A stretch of 64,000 nt of DNA, from NCBI RefSeq assembly GCF_000934685.1, contig NZ_JYNQ01000001.1, forward strand, positions 1,414,501-1,478,500, read 5' to 3'. The stretch is from Lacinutrix sp. Hel_I_90. Its GTDB lineage: Bacteria > Bacteroidota > Bacteroidia > Flavobacteriales > Flavobacteriaceae. The translations under genes were made by a program, and so were the position numbers. This document shows, piece after piece, positions 44,722 through 53,594 of the stretch; within the stretch, counting starts at the first letter, position 1; each line of letters begins with the position of its first letter. The notes under the pieces were generated by a model, which made no database searches, was not told the origin of the DNA, and saw only the letters and a program-made list of their open reading frames with translations.

Positions 44722-44910
44722 GTTGGTAACATCGTATAAAATTAATTGCTAGTGTAAGCCTACTTACGAAAATTGCTGACGCCAGTTCGCTTTGCTCCTG
44801 TCTCGAAAATTTGGCTCCGCCAGTTCGCTTCGCTCGGTTCTATTCGGTTTGTATTTGCTAAATTAGCAGTCTAATCTTTAACTTTTGTAAAGCATACCCT
44901 TAACGAACAT
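44722..44910. repeat. attC-like intergenic repeat, class C, copy 3
   Basis: Starts GTTGGTAACATCGTATAAAA and ends near CCCTTAACGAACATTT. Contains 'GCCTACTTACGAAAATTGCT' and 'CGGTTTGTATTTGCTAAATT', shared with copies at 41.8 and 50.0 kb, plus a duplicated 'CCAGTTCGCTT(T/C)GCTC' block. About 190 bases; the final CCCTTAACGAACATTT recurs at 52525-52560. Confidence 0.65.
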
Positions 44911-44917
44911 TTAAGAA

Positions 44918-45484
44918 ATGACCGAAAACAATCAAAATTCTAACGGAATTTCAGCTGTTGGAGTACTAAAAAAAACAGTTGATAGAAACTATAGACTTCG
45001 AAGAATTTCGAGTATGCTATTAGACCATTTTCTAATCTGTATTTTGATTATTCCGCCAGCAATTATCCTGACTATACTATCTGAAAATATCGGATTGAAA
45101 ATGAATGACGGTATGGGTTTCTTTGCTTTCTTTATAATGGTTTTTGTTTATTTAAATAAAGACTTTTTTAAAGGCAAAAGTCCTGCTAAACGGATTTTAG
45201 GCTATCGAGTAATAAATCGAAAAACGGAAAAACCAGCAACCGAATTACAATGCTTCGTGCGGAATTTGACAATCTGTGTTGCTTGGCCTTTAGAAGTTGT
45301 TATCGGATTTATAAATCCAGATAGACGAATTGGAGATTTTATTGCAAATACTAAAGTTGTCGAATCAGAAAAAGAAAAATTAAAATCAATCTGGACTGAT
45401 TTAAAAAGCACAACTCTGAAAATAAATTTTATCGGAATTTTAATAATCGGTGGAATTTATTTTTACGGTTTAAGTCGAATATGA
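44918..45484 (+). CDS. RDD-family membrane protein
   Basis: The 188-residue product has the RDD signature 'RRISSMLLDHFLICILIIPPAIIL' (about 28-52), a second segment at about 68-84, 'GKSPAKRILGYRVINRKTEKPATELQCFVRNL', and 'VVIGFINPDRRIGDFIANTKVV'. A last segment at 168-186. Function unknown; small-molecule or ion transport has been suggested for the family. It is a single-gene cassette, and a different RDD gene occurs at 8767 outside the island. Confidence 0.85.
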   Translation: MTENNQNSNGISAVGVLKKTVDRNYRLRRISSMLLDHFLICILIIPPAIILTILSENIGLKMNDGMGFFAFFIMVFVYLNKDFFKGKSPAKRILGYRVINRKTEKPATELQCFVRNLTICVAWPLEVVIGFINPDRRIGDFIANTKVVESEKEKLKSIWTDLKSTTLKINFIGILIIGGIYFYGLSRI

Positions 45485-45500
45485 ATTAAAAACGTTTGCG

Positions 45501-45700
45501 AACAAAGCACCCTAACAAAAAACAACTAAAATCTCATTAAGTCTTCACTATCAAGCTTTTATACCTATCATCCTATAGTAAGGCGGATTTAGTCATGGCA
45601 AAAACCTGTTTTAACCACTTATTACACACAGTCTGCCTCTTTTCAAATAATAACGCTTAAAACAACACACAGAAAACCCTCTTTTCTTGAAAGGATATAT
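45501..45700 (-). mobile_element. IS110-family remnant (copy B2), cut by an IS3 remnant
   Basis: Starts with AACAAAGCACCCTAAC, then a decayed C-terminal transposase frame on the minus strand ('CNK(W)LKQVFAMTKS' type) with frameshifts. The same internal deletion as copy B3 (47992) is seen, joined by 'TTAAGCxTTATTATTTGAAAAG'. The right side ends at the IS3 remnant near 45690, where the class A sequence breaks off. Confidence 0.7.
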
Positions 45701-45707
45701 TGTATGC

Positions 45708-45881
45708 TTATTATTTAATGACATTTATCAACTTCAAAAAATCAGCAGTAACTGGAGAGAAGATTATAACTACAATCACCCACACAAGTCATTAGGAAAT
45801 AAAACTACTAAAGAGTATCTGCCCAGATTTGATGAATTTAGAGGTGCCCTATGTGGGGAAGCTTACAGTTTTTTATTATAA
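45708..45881 (+). pseudogene. IS3-family transposase remnant (C-terminal end)
   Basis: The frame reads 'SSNWREDYNYNHPHKSLGNKTTKEYLPRF', the closing motif of IS3 OrfB integrase (W..DYN..RPH.SLG..TP.EY). Catalytic residues DDE lie upstream and are gone. The stop is at 45881. It is a fragment that interrupts the class A repeat. Confidence 0.8.
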
Positions 45882-45933
45882 TGGCTCACACAAAAAAATA
45901 AAATTAAATTGTAAAACGAAATGAGTTTACATA

Positions 45934-45941
45934 TATATTTG
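45934..45941 (+). promoter_or_regulatory. -7 element upstream of the 46051 lipoprotein
   Basis: TATATTTG, an exact match, 110 bases before the ATG. A 12-bp palindrome TTCAAATTTGAA lies 12 bases downstream and could be an operator in the leader. Confidence 0.4.
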
Positions 45942-46050
45942 CACTTCAAAATTCAAATTTGAACATGACTTAATACAATGTAGTTGTTTGAATTTACTTT
46001 GTGATGCGACCCTATTTCTGTATAATCATTAAAAACCCATAATTAAAACT

Positions 46051-46932
46051 ATGAAAACTTTAAAACTGCTAACCCTTTTACTTATCCTGAGCTATTCTTG
46101 TTCTTCGTCTGATGAAGAACAGACGCCTACCGAAACACCTATTGTAAATAAAAATGTAAAAAACGTAAAATACCCTACTTCCTCAAACACCAACGGGATG
46201 GCTGGGATTAATACTAACCTTGATTTTTATTATGATAATGATCAGCTTTCTACAATATACAATTTTCCCTACACCTATGGCGTAAATTATATAAACAACA
46301 ACTTGATTGAATTAGATATAATAGCCGAAATTACATCAGGTGATGTCACTGGTAAAAGGTCTATCCATTTAAATAATAACACCGTTCAATTTATAATAGA
46401 CGAAAAAACGACTTCGTATACGAATAGTCCTAGTATAGAGGCAAAAGATTCTATTAATTATACTTACCAAAATCAATACCTTTCTAAAGTTGAGTTCTAT
46501 TCCAAATCCACAGGTCCCTTTTCAAATCCAGACTATAGATTAAATAAAAAAATCGAATTTACGGTAGAGAACGGAAACGTTGTAAAAACTGTATCTACAG
46601 GAAATTTCCTAATTAAGACCAGTATTTACACCTATGATAATAAGACGAATATAAAATATAGCGGTTTTGCTATTGAAAGCCCATTAAATTTAGGATTCGA
46701 CTACATCTTATTACATGATAAAACTGGACTAAGCAACCAAAACAATATTATATCAATAAACAATACGTTTGAAGGAGAAATCAGACGTGAATATGAAACT
46801 ATTACTTATGAATATGTCCTTGATTCAAATGAAAGGCTAAGCGAAATTATCATCTCAGGAACTACTATAAGAACACTACCTTCTCCTGAAACTACTACAT
46901 TTACAAATGAAAAAACAGAATTCATATATTAA
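46051..46932 (+). CDS. lipoprotein, unknown function (YD/DUF4595-like repeats)
   Basis: The 293-residue product has a lipoprotein signal (lipobox 'ILSYSC', Cys 17), a Thr/Pro linker and a beta-rich body with repeated 'YDNDQLSTIYN', 'YQNQYLSKVEFYS', 'NVVKT...IYTYDNKTN' and 'YVLDSNERLSEII' units. This is the alternating 'YxYDxxxxLxxI' pattern of DUF4595/YD-like beta-propeller lipoproteins of Bacteroidota. Probably outer membrane. It is a single gene with a terminator at 47002. Confidence 0.75.
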   Translation: MKTLKLLTLLLILSYSCSSSDEEQTPTETPIVNKNVKNVKYPTSSNTNGMAGINTNLDFYYDNDQLSTIYNFPYTYGVNYINNNLIELDIIAEITSGDVTGKRSIHLNNNTVQFIIDEKTTSYTNSPSIEAKDSINYTYQNQYLSKVEFYSKSTGPFSNPDYRLNKKIEFTVENGNVVKTVSTGNFLIKTSIYTYDNKTNIKYSGFAIESPLNLGFDYILLHDKTGLSNQNNIISINNTFEGEIRREYETITYEYVLDSNERLSEIIISGTTIRTLPSPETTTFTNEKTEFIY

Positions 46933-47001
46933 AAAAGAGGGTCTATCCACCGCTTCTTATTGTCATACGACACCATGACAATTTAATAATTGAAACCACT
47001 T

Positions 47002-47026
47002 AAGCCCTTTTTTAGGGCTTTTTGTT
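47002..47026 (+). terminator. intrinsic terminator after the 46051 lipoprotein
   Basis: AAGCCCT (47002-47008) pairs with AGGGCTT (47014-47020) and a T run follows. Confidence 0.8.
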
Positions 47027-47084
47027 TTTCACTAGATGCATGACCCTAAATCTTGATTCCCTCAAATTAAAACCCAAGTATTCC

Positions 47085-47205
47085 ACGCCCTTACGGTTAC
47101 CCGCAATAAATAATACAAGAAAGAATATTAATGTCGTAAATCTAATTTTACTTATTAGTTAACTCTCTTTAAATGTATTGAATAATAACTATATATCTTT
47201 GTTGT
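47085..47205. repeat. class A repeat, copy 4 (degenerate), with promoter
   Basis: Contains 'CCTTACGGTTACCCGCAATA' and 'TTATTAGTTAACTCTCTTT' and ends with ATATATCTTTGTTG. TATCTTTG at 47194-47201 would drive the gene at 47231; its transcript would start near 47208. Confidence 0.65.
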
Positions 47206-47230
47206 ACGTCATTTGAACTCACTCAAAACT

Positions 47231-47980
47231 ATGAAATTTTATCCTTTTATATTTTTATTCATAATACACTTAAATTCTGTTGCTCAAGACAATGGAATAG
47301 AAATAGAAGCTGATTATGAAATACAAGGCTATTTTAAAAACTTTACTGATTTTGACATTGATAGTTTATTAATGAAAAAATTTACACATATTACTAAAGT
47401 AAATGAGTTCCATACAAAAGAAATGCTTCAAAGAAATATAGATTTTGGTTTAACAGAAAATATTTATAATGTTAACATACTATATTCTGAAAAAGAACCA
47501 GGATTAAAGACAAAATCCTATAAAGTTAATGTCTATAAAGAAAATGATTCTATCATTGGATTAATAAACTATGAGCCTTACAGAAACAAAGTAAACTTCT
47601 ACTTTGACTTTGAAAAACTCGCTAAAGTTATTGATAAACATAATTCGTTTTACAATGTTAAATCTGATTATTCTGATTTCATCAACGAGTCAATGATTGA
47701 CACAAAATTCGATTATGTAATTAACCAAAATAGTGAAATAGAAATTTTAGATGCAAAACTTGTTTATTATAAAAGTGATGTAAACTTTAGACAAGTATAT
47801 CGTAAGTGGTTAAAATCATATAATATCGATTTTCAAAATTATGGTGCAAAATCTTTAGAATACCTTTCTGAAAAGAAAAATATAAAATTGACTGTTGAGG
47901 AAAAAAAACTAATCGAATATATTAATGAAAGAAATTCAATTTTATTAAAACCTATTTGGATTAGATATTGGGAATTATAA
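47231..47980 (+). CDS. secreted protein, unknown function
   Basis: ATG at 47231 is preferred; TTG 47213 is only 12 bases after the -7 element. The 249-residue product has a signal peptide (1-19, 'FIIHLNSVAQ') and a lysine/tyrosine-rich mature part with no recognised domain. It is a single-gene unit in the island, followed closely by an IS110 remnant. Confidence 0.7.
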   Translation: MKFYPFIFLFIIHLNSVAQDNGIEIEADYEIQGYFKNFTDFDIDSLLMKKFTHITKVNEFHTKEMLQRNIDFGLTENIYNVNILYSEKEPGLKTKSYKVNVYKENDSIIGLINYEPYRNKVNFYFDFEKLAKVIDKHNSFYNVKSDYSDFINESMIDTKFDYVINQNSEIEILDAKLVYYKSDVNFRQVYRKWLKSYNIDFQNYGAKSLEYLSEKKNIKLTVEEKKLIEYINERNSILLKPIWIRYWEL

Positions 47981-47991
47981 AAACGCCGTAC

Positions 47992-48500
47992 AACAAAGCA
48001 CCCTAACAAAAAACAAGTAAAAACTATTAATTTTTCACTAGCGCACTTTTATACCTAGCATCCCATAGTAAACCTGATTTAGCAATGGCAAAAACCTGTT
48101 TTACCAACGTATTACAAACCCCCTGCCACTTTCCAAATAGTAAGGCTTAAAGCAAACTAATAGAAAACCCGCTTTTCTTGAAAGGCGTCTTTTAGTTAAA
48201 ACCCACCTATTCCACCCTCTTCCGGTTACCCGTAATATATTGGCAACCAACATTTATAACTTCACAAAAAATACGTAATTCTACGTATAGGTTATGTAAG
48301 TATAATCCTGTAGCTTCGTTAATTAAGAATAGTAAATACGGCCATTTAAAAAAATAGTTTTAATGAGAACACTGCCATTTGGGCTATAGCAAAGCACATT
48401 AGTATAAAAATGCCCCGTTTTAAAACGGCAACATACAGAGGTTGTAAAAGAACCAGAATTAATGTTGTTTTTTTTATTTAACTATATACCATTATTGTAC
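47992..48500 (-). mobile_element. IS110-derived deletion element (copy B3 plus class A copy 5)
   Basis: A 508-base unit. The left end AACAAAGCACCCTAAC is followed by a minus-strand C-terminal transposase frame, 48119-48027, reading 'CNTLVKQVFAIAKSG' and ending LVKN-stop, as in IS110 transposases. Most of the transposase is missing. The right part is the class A noncoding sequence (48160-48500). It is likely a non-autonomous derivative. IS110 elements carry a long noncoding end that encodes a bridge RNA (known); whether class A does is not shown. Confidence 0.75.
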
Positions 48501-48601
48501 AACATTTAACAAAATCATAAAATTCAGATAGTGACATTAAATATTAACATTTTTTTATAACTTTTAGAAATAATTCAACTAAACAAAAACCACCATTATT
48601 T

Positions 48602-49885
48602 ATGAAAAAAATATTAATTATAATATTCGTTCTAGTTTCTATTCAAAATTCATTTTCACAGAATGAAAATACTACTGACGAAACAAACATTACTACTTCC
48701 GTAATTACTTTGGACTTATCAAAACCAACCAAAAAAAGTATAAACCATTCTAGCAATGAGAATAAATTAATAGTCAAAAATAGAAATCCATTAGCCTTTA
48801 ATTTAGTTAATGGGAATCCTTTCAGATATAGATATGTTTTAAATTATAATAAAGTAAACTTATTTACAAATGAAACATTCAGCCCTTCCGCAAGTGATTC
48901 AAATATTGATGAAGGTGGATTCCAAAAAGATACTGATGGAGATGGAATTCCTGAGTCATTGGATGAATTCCCTAATACACCAAATGCATTTACAGAAGAT
49001 ATTGTTAAGGCTATTCAAAGTGAATTAAAAGATAAAATTTTGGAACTTAAAAAGTCAATAAATAGCTTTATTTCCAATATTTCTGATGACGACAAATTAA
49101 ATTTTGATGAGTTTAATTTAATGAAGGATTCTTTTAAAGAACAGTATTTAATCTACTTAAAAGAAACAGAAGATTTAAAAGAGAAAATAAATGAAGTAGA
49201 TAATTTGAGTTCTAGTATATCAGTAACTCAAAATGAGATTGATAGTATTTTAGAATCTACAAGATTATTGATAGAAAAACTATTAAATACAAGAGAAAAC
49301 ATTTATCTCTTACCATTAGATATTAATGGAGACAATATAGACTATGTTGAAATTCAATTGGATATATATGATGGAGAAAATGAAACACCTGAAACATATA
49401 AATATAAAGTTTGGATTAAAGGTGGATTAAAAATTGATGTAAGTGGCGGAGTTTATTTAACATCACTTTTTGATAAAGAATATTACACAACAGATTCAGA
49501 AAATAATGAAAAATATATCTATGAAAATGATTTAGGAGATTATGATTTTGGATTTGGGACTATGGTTAATATTTCTCTCAGAGGTGGTTCTTGGGCCAGA
49601 CCAACTTTAAATTTTGGCGCAATGTTTACCTCAAATCAAAAATTTCAATTGCTTACTGGTATGGGGTTAATTCTAGGAAAAAATGAAAGATTCGTTATTC
49701 ATGCTGGTATTTCAATGGGAAGAGTTAATGTTTTGAAAAGTGAATATGTAGTGGATGGAGAAACCACATATGACCTTGGTACAGACGGAAATGTTCCTGT
49801 TAATGAAAAATTTAAATTTGGACATTTCTTTGGAATAACATATAACTTTACCAAACCAAAATCTAATAATGATAAAAATCAATAA
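48602..49885 (+). CDS. secreted protein with TSP3-like calcium repeat and C-terminal barrel
   Basis: The 427-residue product has a signal peptide (1-19). A 'KDTDGDGIPESLDEFPNTP' thrombospondin type 3-like calcium repeat lies at about 117-135. A coiled-coil segment follows (about 140-230, 'ELKDKILELKKSINSFISNI', 'KETEDLKEKINEVDNLSSS'). The last 160 residues have amphipathic strands ('GGVYLTSLF', 'FGFGTMVNISLRGG', 'FQLLTGMGLILG') ending in a hydrophobic 'GITYNF' and a short hydrophilic tail, like a small outer-membrane barrel. Function unknown. Confidence 0.75.
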   Translation: MKKILIIIFVLVSIQNSFSQNENTTDETNITTSVITLDLSKPTKKSINHSSNENKLIVKNRNPLAFNLVNGNPFRYRYVLNYNKVNLFTNETFSPSASDSNIDEGGFQKDTDGDGIPESLDEFPNTPNAFTEDIVKAIQSELKDKILELKKSINSFISNISDDDKLNFDEFNLMKDSFKEQYLIYLKETEDLKEKINEVDNLSSSISVTQNEIDSILESTRLLIEKLLNTRENIYLLPLDINGDNIDYVEIQLDIYDGENETPETYKYKVWIKGGLKIDVSGGVYLTSLFDKEYYTTDSENNEKYIYENDLGDYDFGFGTMVNISLRGGSWARPTLNFGAMFTSNQKFQLLTGMGLILGKNERFVIHAGISMGRVNVLKSEYVVDGETTYDLGTDGNVPVNEKFKFGHFFGITYNFTKPKSNNDKNQ

Positions 49886-49940
49886 AATTGAGTTTTGAGT
49901 GATGTAGAATTCCGAAACTATTTTATTAGAAATCAGAAAA

Positions 49941-50079
49941 ACATTGTACAAAAATAGCTATAAGTAATTACTAGTTCTCACCCACTTTTAAAAATCCTCA
50001 CAGATTTTTAATTCGGTTTGTATTTGCTAAATTAGGTGCTTAAAACACGCAACTAACCATATACAACAACGTTACCAAC
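49941..50079. repeat. attC-like intergenic repeat, class C, copy 4
   Basis: Starts near ACATTGTACAAAAATAGC, has a central hairpin AAAATCCTCACAGATTTT, then 'CGGTTTGTATTTGCTAAATT', 'AACTAACCATATACAACAAC' and ends GTTACCAAC at 50071-50079. About 140 bases. It is the cleanest copy. Confidence 0.7.
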
Positions 50080-50104
50080 AAGCACAAAACCAACCGCAAA
50101 CTAA

Positions 50105-52309
50105 ATGATTAAATCTATTTCAATAAACCAAATTGCAACATTTGATAATGATGGAACAACAATAGATAATCTGAAAAGAGTAAATTTTATTTATGGAGCG
50201 AATGGTTGTGGGAAAACAACAATTTCAAATTATTTACACGATACAGAAGAAGCCAAATTTGAACATTGTTCGTTAGATTGGGAAAATGACGCAATAAAAA
50301 CTTTAGTTTATAATAAAGAATTCAGAAAAAGAAACTTTGGTAATGGAAAACTTGGTGGTGTTTTTACTTTAGGAGAAGCAACTGCTGACGAAATACAAGT
50401 AATTGAAGACAAGGGGATTTTATTAAAAGAATTAAAAATTGAGAGAGTCAAAAAAAATGAAACTCTTGAAGGAAGGTTAGAAAAAAAAGAAGAGGTAATA
50501 AATACATTTAAAGAGTTCTGTTGGAATTATATTTATAAAAAATATGAAACCACTTTTAAAGATGCTTTTGTTGGTTCTTCAAAGAAAGAAACATTTAAAA
50601 ATAAAATTCTACTTGAGAATAAAAATAATACTTCTGACATAAAACCACTTGATTACTTAAAAGAGAAATCTAAAACAGTATTTGGAGAAAGACCTGAAAA
50701 TGTAACCTTACTAAACTCTATTCAATTTAGTAGAATTATTGAAATTGAAAAAACGAGTATTTGGCAAAAAATAATTATCGGAAAGGCTGATGTTAATATT
50801 GCTAAATTAATTCAGAAATTAAATATTAACGATTGGGTTAACCAAGGTCAAAGTTATATACAAGAAGATGAAACTTGTCCTTTTTGTCAAAAAAACACAA
50901 TAACTGAAGGTTTCAAAAAGCAATTAGATAGTTTTTTTGACGGAGAATTTATAGAAGATATAAAAACAATTAAAAGCTTAAAAGAAGAATACCTTTTACT
51001 TACTTCTAACTTAGCGAATGAACTAAACCAATTAGAAACAAGTCAAAAAAACGAAAAAAACAATAAACTTGAATTAGAAAAATTCTCTGCTTATTTAAAA
51101 ACACTTATTAGCCAAATCACAGCAAATAAGGAACTATTAAACAATAAAGCAAAAGAACCTAGCAGAAGTGTTGAATTAATCAATTTAGAAGAGCAATTTG
51201 GTCTTATTTCAAGTCTTATTGAAAATGCAAACACTGAAATAACCAAAAACAATCTTATTGTTAGTAATTACAATACTGAACGAGAAACATTAATAAAACA
51301 AGTTTGGAAATACTGCTGTAATGAATTTACTACCCAAATAACAAAATTCAATTCAGATAATACAGGAATTGAAACAGGAATTACAGCATTAAAATTACAA
51401 ATTCAAGAAAAGAAAAATGCTTACAATATTTTAGATACTGAGATTAAAAATTTGAGTAAAAATGTCACTAGTATTCAACCAACAATAGATGAAATTAATA
51501 GACTTCTAATTAACTATGGTTTTATTAATTTCAAAATTGTACCTGCAACAGAAGATGGTTTTTATCAAATACAAAGAGAAGATGGAACAATTGCAGAAAA
51601 AACTTTAAGTGAAGGAGAAGTTACGTTTATTACATTTTTATATTATTTGCAATTAACCAAAGGTGGTCGTAATGAAGAAAGCGTAAATGAAGAACGAATC
51701 CTTGTAATTGACGACCCAATATCTAGTTTAGATAGTAATGTTCTTTTCATTGTTAGCACACTAGTTAAAGAAATTGTGAAAAAAATAAAAACTGATGAAG
51801 GAAATATTAAGCAATTAATTCTATTAACACATAATGTCTATTTCCATAAAGAAGTATCATATGAAGGACTAAACAGAAAAGGACAGAAACCTTCTTTTTG
51901 GATTTTAAGAAAAAATAATAATCAATCTATCATTCACTCTTATGGAGAACAAAACCCTATTCAATCTTCTTATGAATTATTATGGCGTGAAATAAAAGAA
52001 TGGGAACATAATTCAGGAATTACTATTCAAAATACAATGAGAAGAATTTTAGAAAATTTTTATAGTATTTTAGGTAATAAAAGAGATGATTTCCTAATTA
52101 ACAAATTTGAATCTAGAGAAGAAAAAGATATTTGTCGCTCACTTCTAAGTTGGACAAATGAAGGTTCTCACACGCTTCCTGACGACCTATATATTGAAGC
52201 ACCTGATGACACGATTGTAAAATATATAGAAGTATTTAAAAATATTTTTTATCACACAGAAAACAAAGGACACTATTTGATGATGATGGGAATAGAAGAT
52301 GAAGAATAA
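50105..52309 (+). CDS. AAA/ABC-type ATPase, RloC/PrrC-like
   Basis: The 734-residue product has P-loop 'GANGCGKTT' at 31-39, an ABC signature 'LSEGE' at 501-505 and Walker B 'ILVIDDPISSLDSN' with D536-D537. Between them lies a coiled-coil region with a CPFC zinc-hook-like pair at 258-261, as in RloC. The C-terminal 170 residues have R-R-I-L-E (Arg, then Glu four residues on) and a later 'NEGSH', like the Arg-Glu-His set of PrrC/RloC anticodon nucleases. The spacing to His differs from PrrC. Such proteins cut tRNA after phage attack. A role here is inference. It is a single-gene cassette, next to a DUF4238 cassette. Confidence 0.8.
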   Translation: MIKSISINQIATFDNDGTTIDNLKRVNFIYGANGCGKTTISNYLHDTEEAKFEHCSLDWENDAIKTLVYNKEFRKRNFGNGKLGGVFTLGEATADEIQVIEDKGILLKELKIERVKKNETLEGRLEKKEEVINTFKEFCWNYIYKKYETTFKDAFVGSSKKETFKNKILLENKNNTSDIKPLDYLKEKSKTVFGERPENVTLLNSIQFSRIIEIEKTSIWQKIIIGKADVNIAKLIQKLNINDWVNQGQSYIQEDETCPFCQKNTITEGFKKQLDSFFDGEFIEDIKTIKSLKEEYLLLTSNLANELNQLETSQKNEKNNKLELEKFSAYLKTLISQITANKELLNNKAKEPSRSVELINLEEQFGLISSLIENANTEITKNNLIVSNYNTERETLIKQVWKYCCNEFTTQITKFNSDNTGIETGITALKLQIQEKKNAYNILDTEIKNLSKNVTSIQPTIDEINRLLINYGFINFKIVPATEDGFYQIQREDGTIAEKTLSEGEVTFITFLYYLQLTKGGRNEESVNEERILVIDDPISSLDSNVLFIVSTLVKEIVKKIKTDEGNIKQLILLTHNVYFHKEVSYEGLNRKGQKPSFWILRKNNNQSIIHSYGEQNPIQSSYELLWREIKEWEHNSGITIQNTMRRILENFYSILGNKRDDFLINKFESREEKDICRSLLSWTNEGSHTLPDDLYIEAPDDTIVKYIEVFKNIFYHTENKGHYLMMMGIEDEE

Positions 52310-52317
52310 ACCCAGAC

Positions 52318-52525
52318 AGGTAACAATGTATAAAAAAACATAGGGTGTTTGTGCTAAATCCAAAGTTCTGTGCATATTAATAGAGACCGCTAAATATAAA
52401 ATTTGGTGTTTGTAGAAGAAAAAATAAAAGCAAAATATTTATATTTAGCTAAGTAATAAATCGAAACAAAAGTGCTTTTTAATCGCCCTACGTTTCATAT
52501 ACTAACCGTTGTATAAAGGATGTCC
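52318..52525. repeat. attC-like intergenic repeat, class C, copy 5
   Basis: Starts AGGTAACAATGTATAAAA and ends ACTAACCGTTGTATAAAGGA. It contains GCTAAATATAAA (52389) and its perfect complement at 52438-52449. About 205 bases. The core TTTGTATTTGCTAAATTAG is absent, so only the ends match the other copies. Confidence 0.5.
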
Positions 52526-52556
52526 CTTAACGAACAGATGTCCCTTAACGAACATT

Positions 52557-53408
52557 TTGAAGAAACATCCAGAAATACAAAAACAACATAGGTTATCTCA
52601 AGTTTACTTGAAAAAATTCGGTTATGAACAAGATGGAATATGGATGGTTTCTGTAATGAAATTAGGTTCTGGAATGACAGAAAACGTGAAAATATCGGAA
52701 TTTACTGCCGAAGAGAATATATTTGACTTGCCATTTAAAGATTTTGAAATTAGGAGACATTTTGAGACCTTAAGCGGAAGATTGGAGAATGATTACCATC
52801 GACTAATAAACAATATTGAAAAACAAAAGCTTCTAACACCAAAGGACAAAGATTTACTTAATCATTTTGTACCGAATATTCTGTGTCGCACAAGCCATTT
52901 TAGGTGTTTTATCAACCTACTGATTGAAGACATAGAAACTCGAAAAAAACTATTGAATGAAATAACATTATTTAAAAAAGACAATGGACAAACAGAATTT
53001 TTATTAGACATTCTAAAACCAGAAACTCATTTGAATATTGTAGTTGGTACACTTATGAATCATTTGGTTTACGTTTTACAGCGCTTCAAAAAACTAATAT
53101 TAAAAAGTCCTAAAGGTTATGGGTGGTTGATATCTGACAATCCAGTATTTATAGATTGGCAAGGGAAAAACGAATGGATTATGCCAATTGAGGCGGAAAT
53201 ATATTTTCCTCTCTCGAAAGAATATTGCGTGTTCTTATATAACGACCAATCGGAATTAAATTCAAATCCGCTTCGGAATTTAAAAAATGACAAAGTAAAC
53301 CAAATCGATTTCGAAACTTTTGACCGACTAGCCAATATAATAGGTCGGAATTTAGACGAGTATCTCATTTTTAGTAATAAATATGAACCGACTAAAATTC
53401 GGGAATAA
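52557..53408 (+). CDS. DUF4238 domain protein
   Basis: The frame has no ATG before residue 30, so TTG at 52557 is chosen (283 residues); TTG 52509 is possible but lies in repeat. DUF4238 pattern: 'QHRLSQVYLKKFGYEQDGIWMVSV' near the start, 'LNHFVPNILCRT' in the middle and 'YGWLISDNPVFI...PIEAEIYFPLSKE' in the second half. Members are found in many bacteria and phages, some in defence-rich regions; function unknown. Just upstream an 18-bp sequence, GATGTCCCTTAACGAACA, is tandemly duplicated, and an out-of-frame ATG occurs at 52539. Confidence 0.75.
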   Translation: MKKHPEIQKQHRLSQVYLKKFGYEQDGIWMVSVMKLGSGMTENVKISEFTAEENIFDLPFKDFEIRRHFETLSGRLENDYHRLINNIEKQKLLTPKDKDLLNHFVPNILCRTSHFRCFINLLIEDIETRKKLLNEITLFKKDNGQTEFLLDILKPETHLNIVVGTLMNHLVYVLQRFKKLILKSPKGYGWLISDNPVFIDWQGKNEWIMPIEAEIYFPLSKEYCVFLYNDQSELNSNPLRNLKNDKVNQIDFETFDRLANIIGRNLDEYLIFSNKYEPTKIRE

Positions 53409-53588
53409 AAAACAAGTCAATTTCACTTAATTACCAACCAACACACTTCTATACCTAGCATCCTATAGTAAGCCTGCCTTCACATTGTAAAAATACTGGT
53501 TTAACAACTTTTTAAAGATGCAGTAATGCTAGCTTAGGCTTTCCTTTAGCAACGATGCGCTCATAAAATGCGCTGTATACCTTACTTC
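53409..53588 (-). mobile_element. IS110-family remnant (copy B4)
   Basis: Read on the minus strand, about 53580-53515 gives 'VYSAFYERIVAKGKPKLALL', an IS110 C-terminal signature, then a frameshift; the final part matches the 'CNTL(V)KQ...' region of the other copies. It marks the right end of the island. The AACAAAGCACC end is not preserved. Confidence 0.75.
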
Positions 53589-53594
53589 TAGCGC

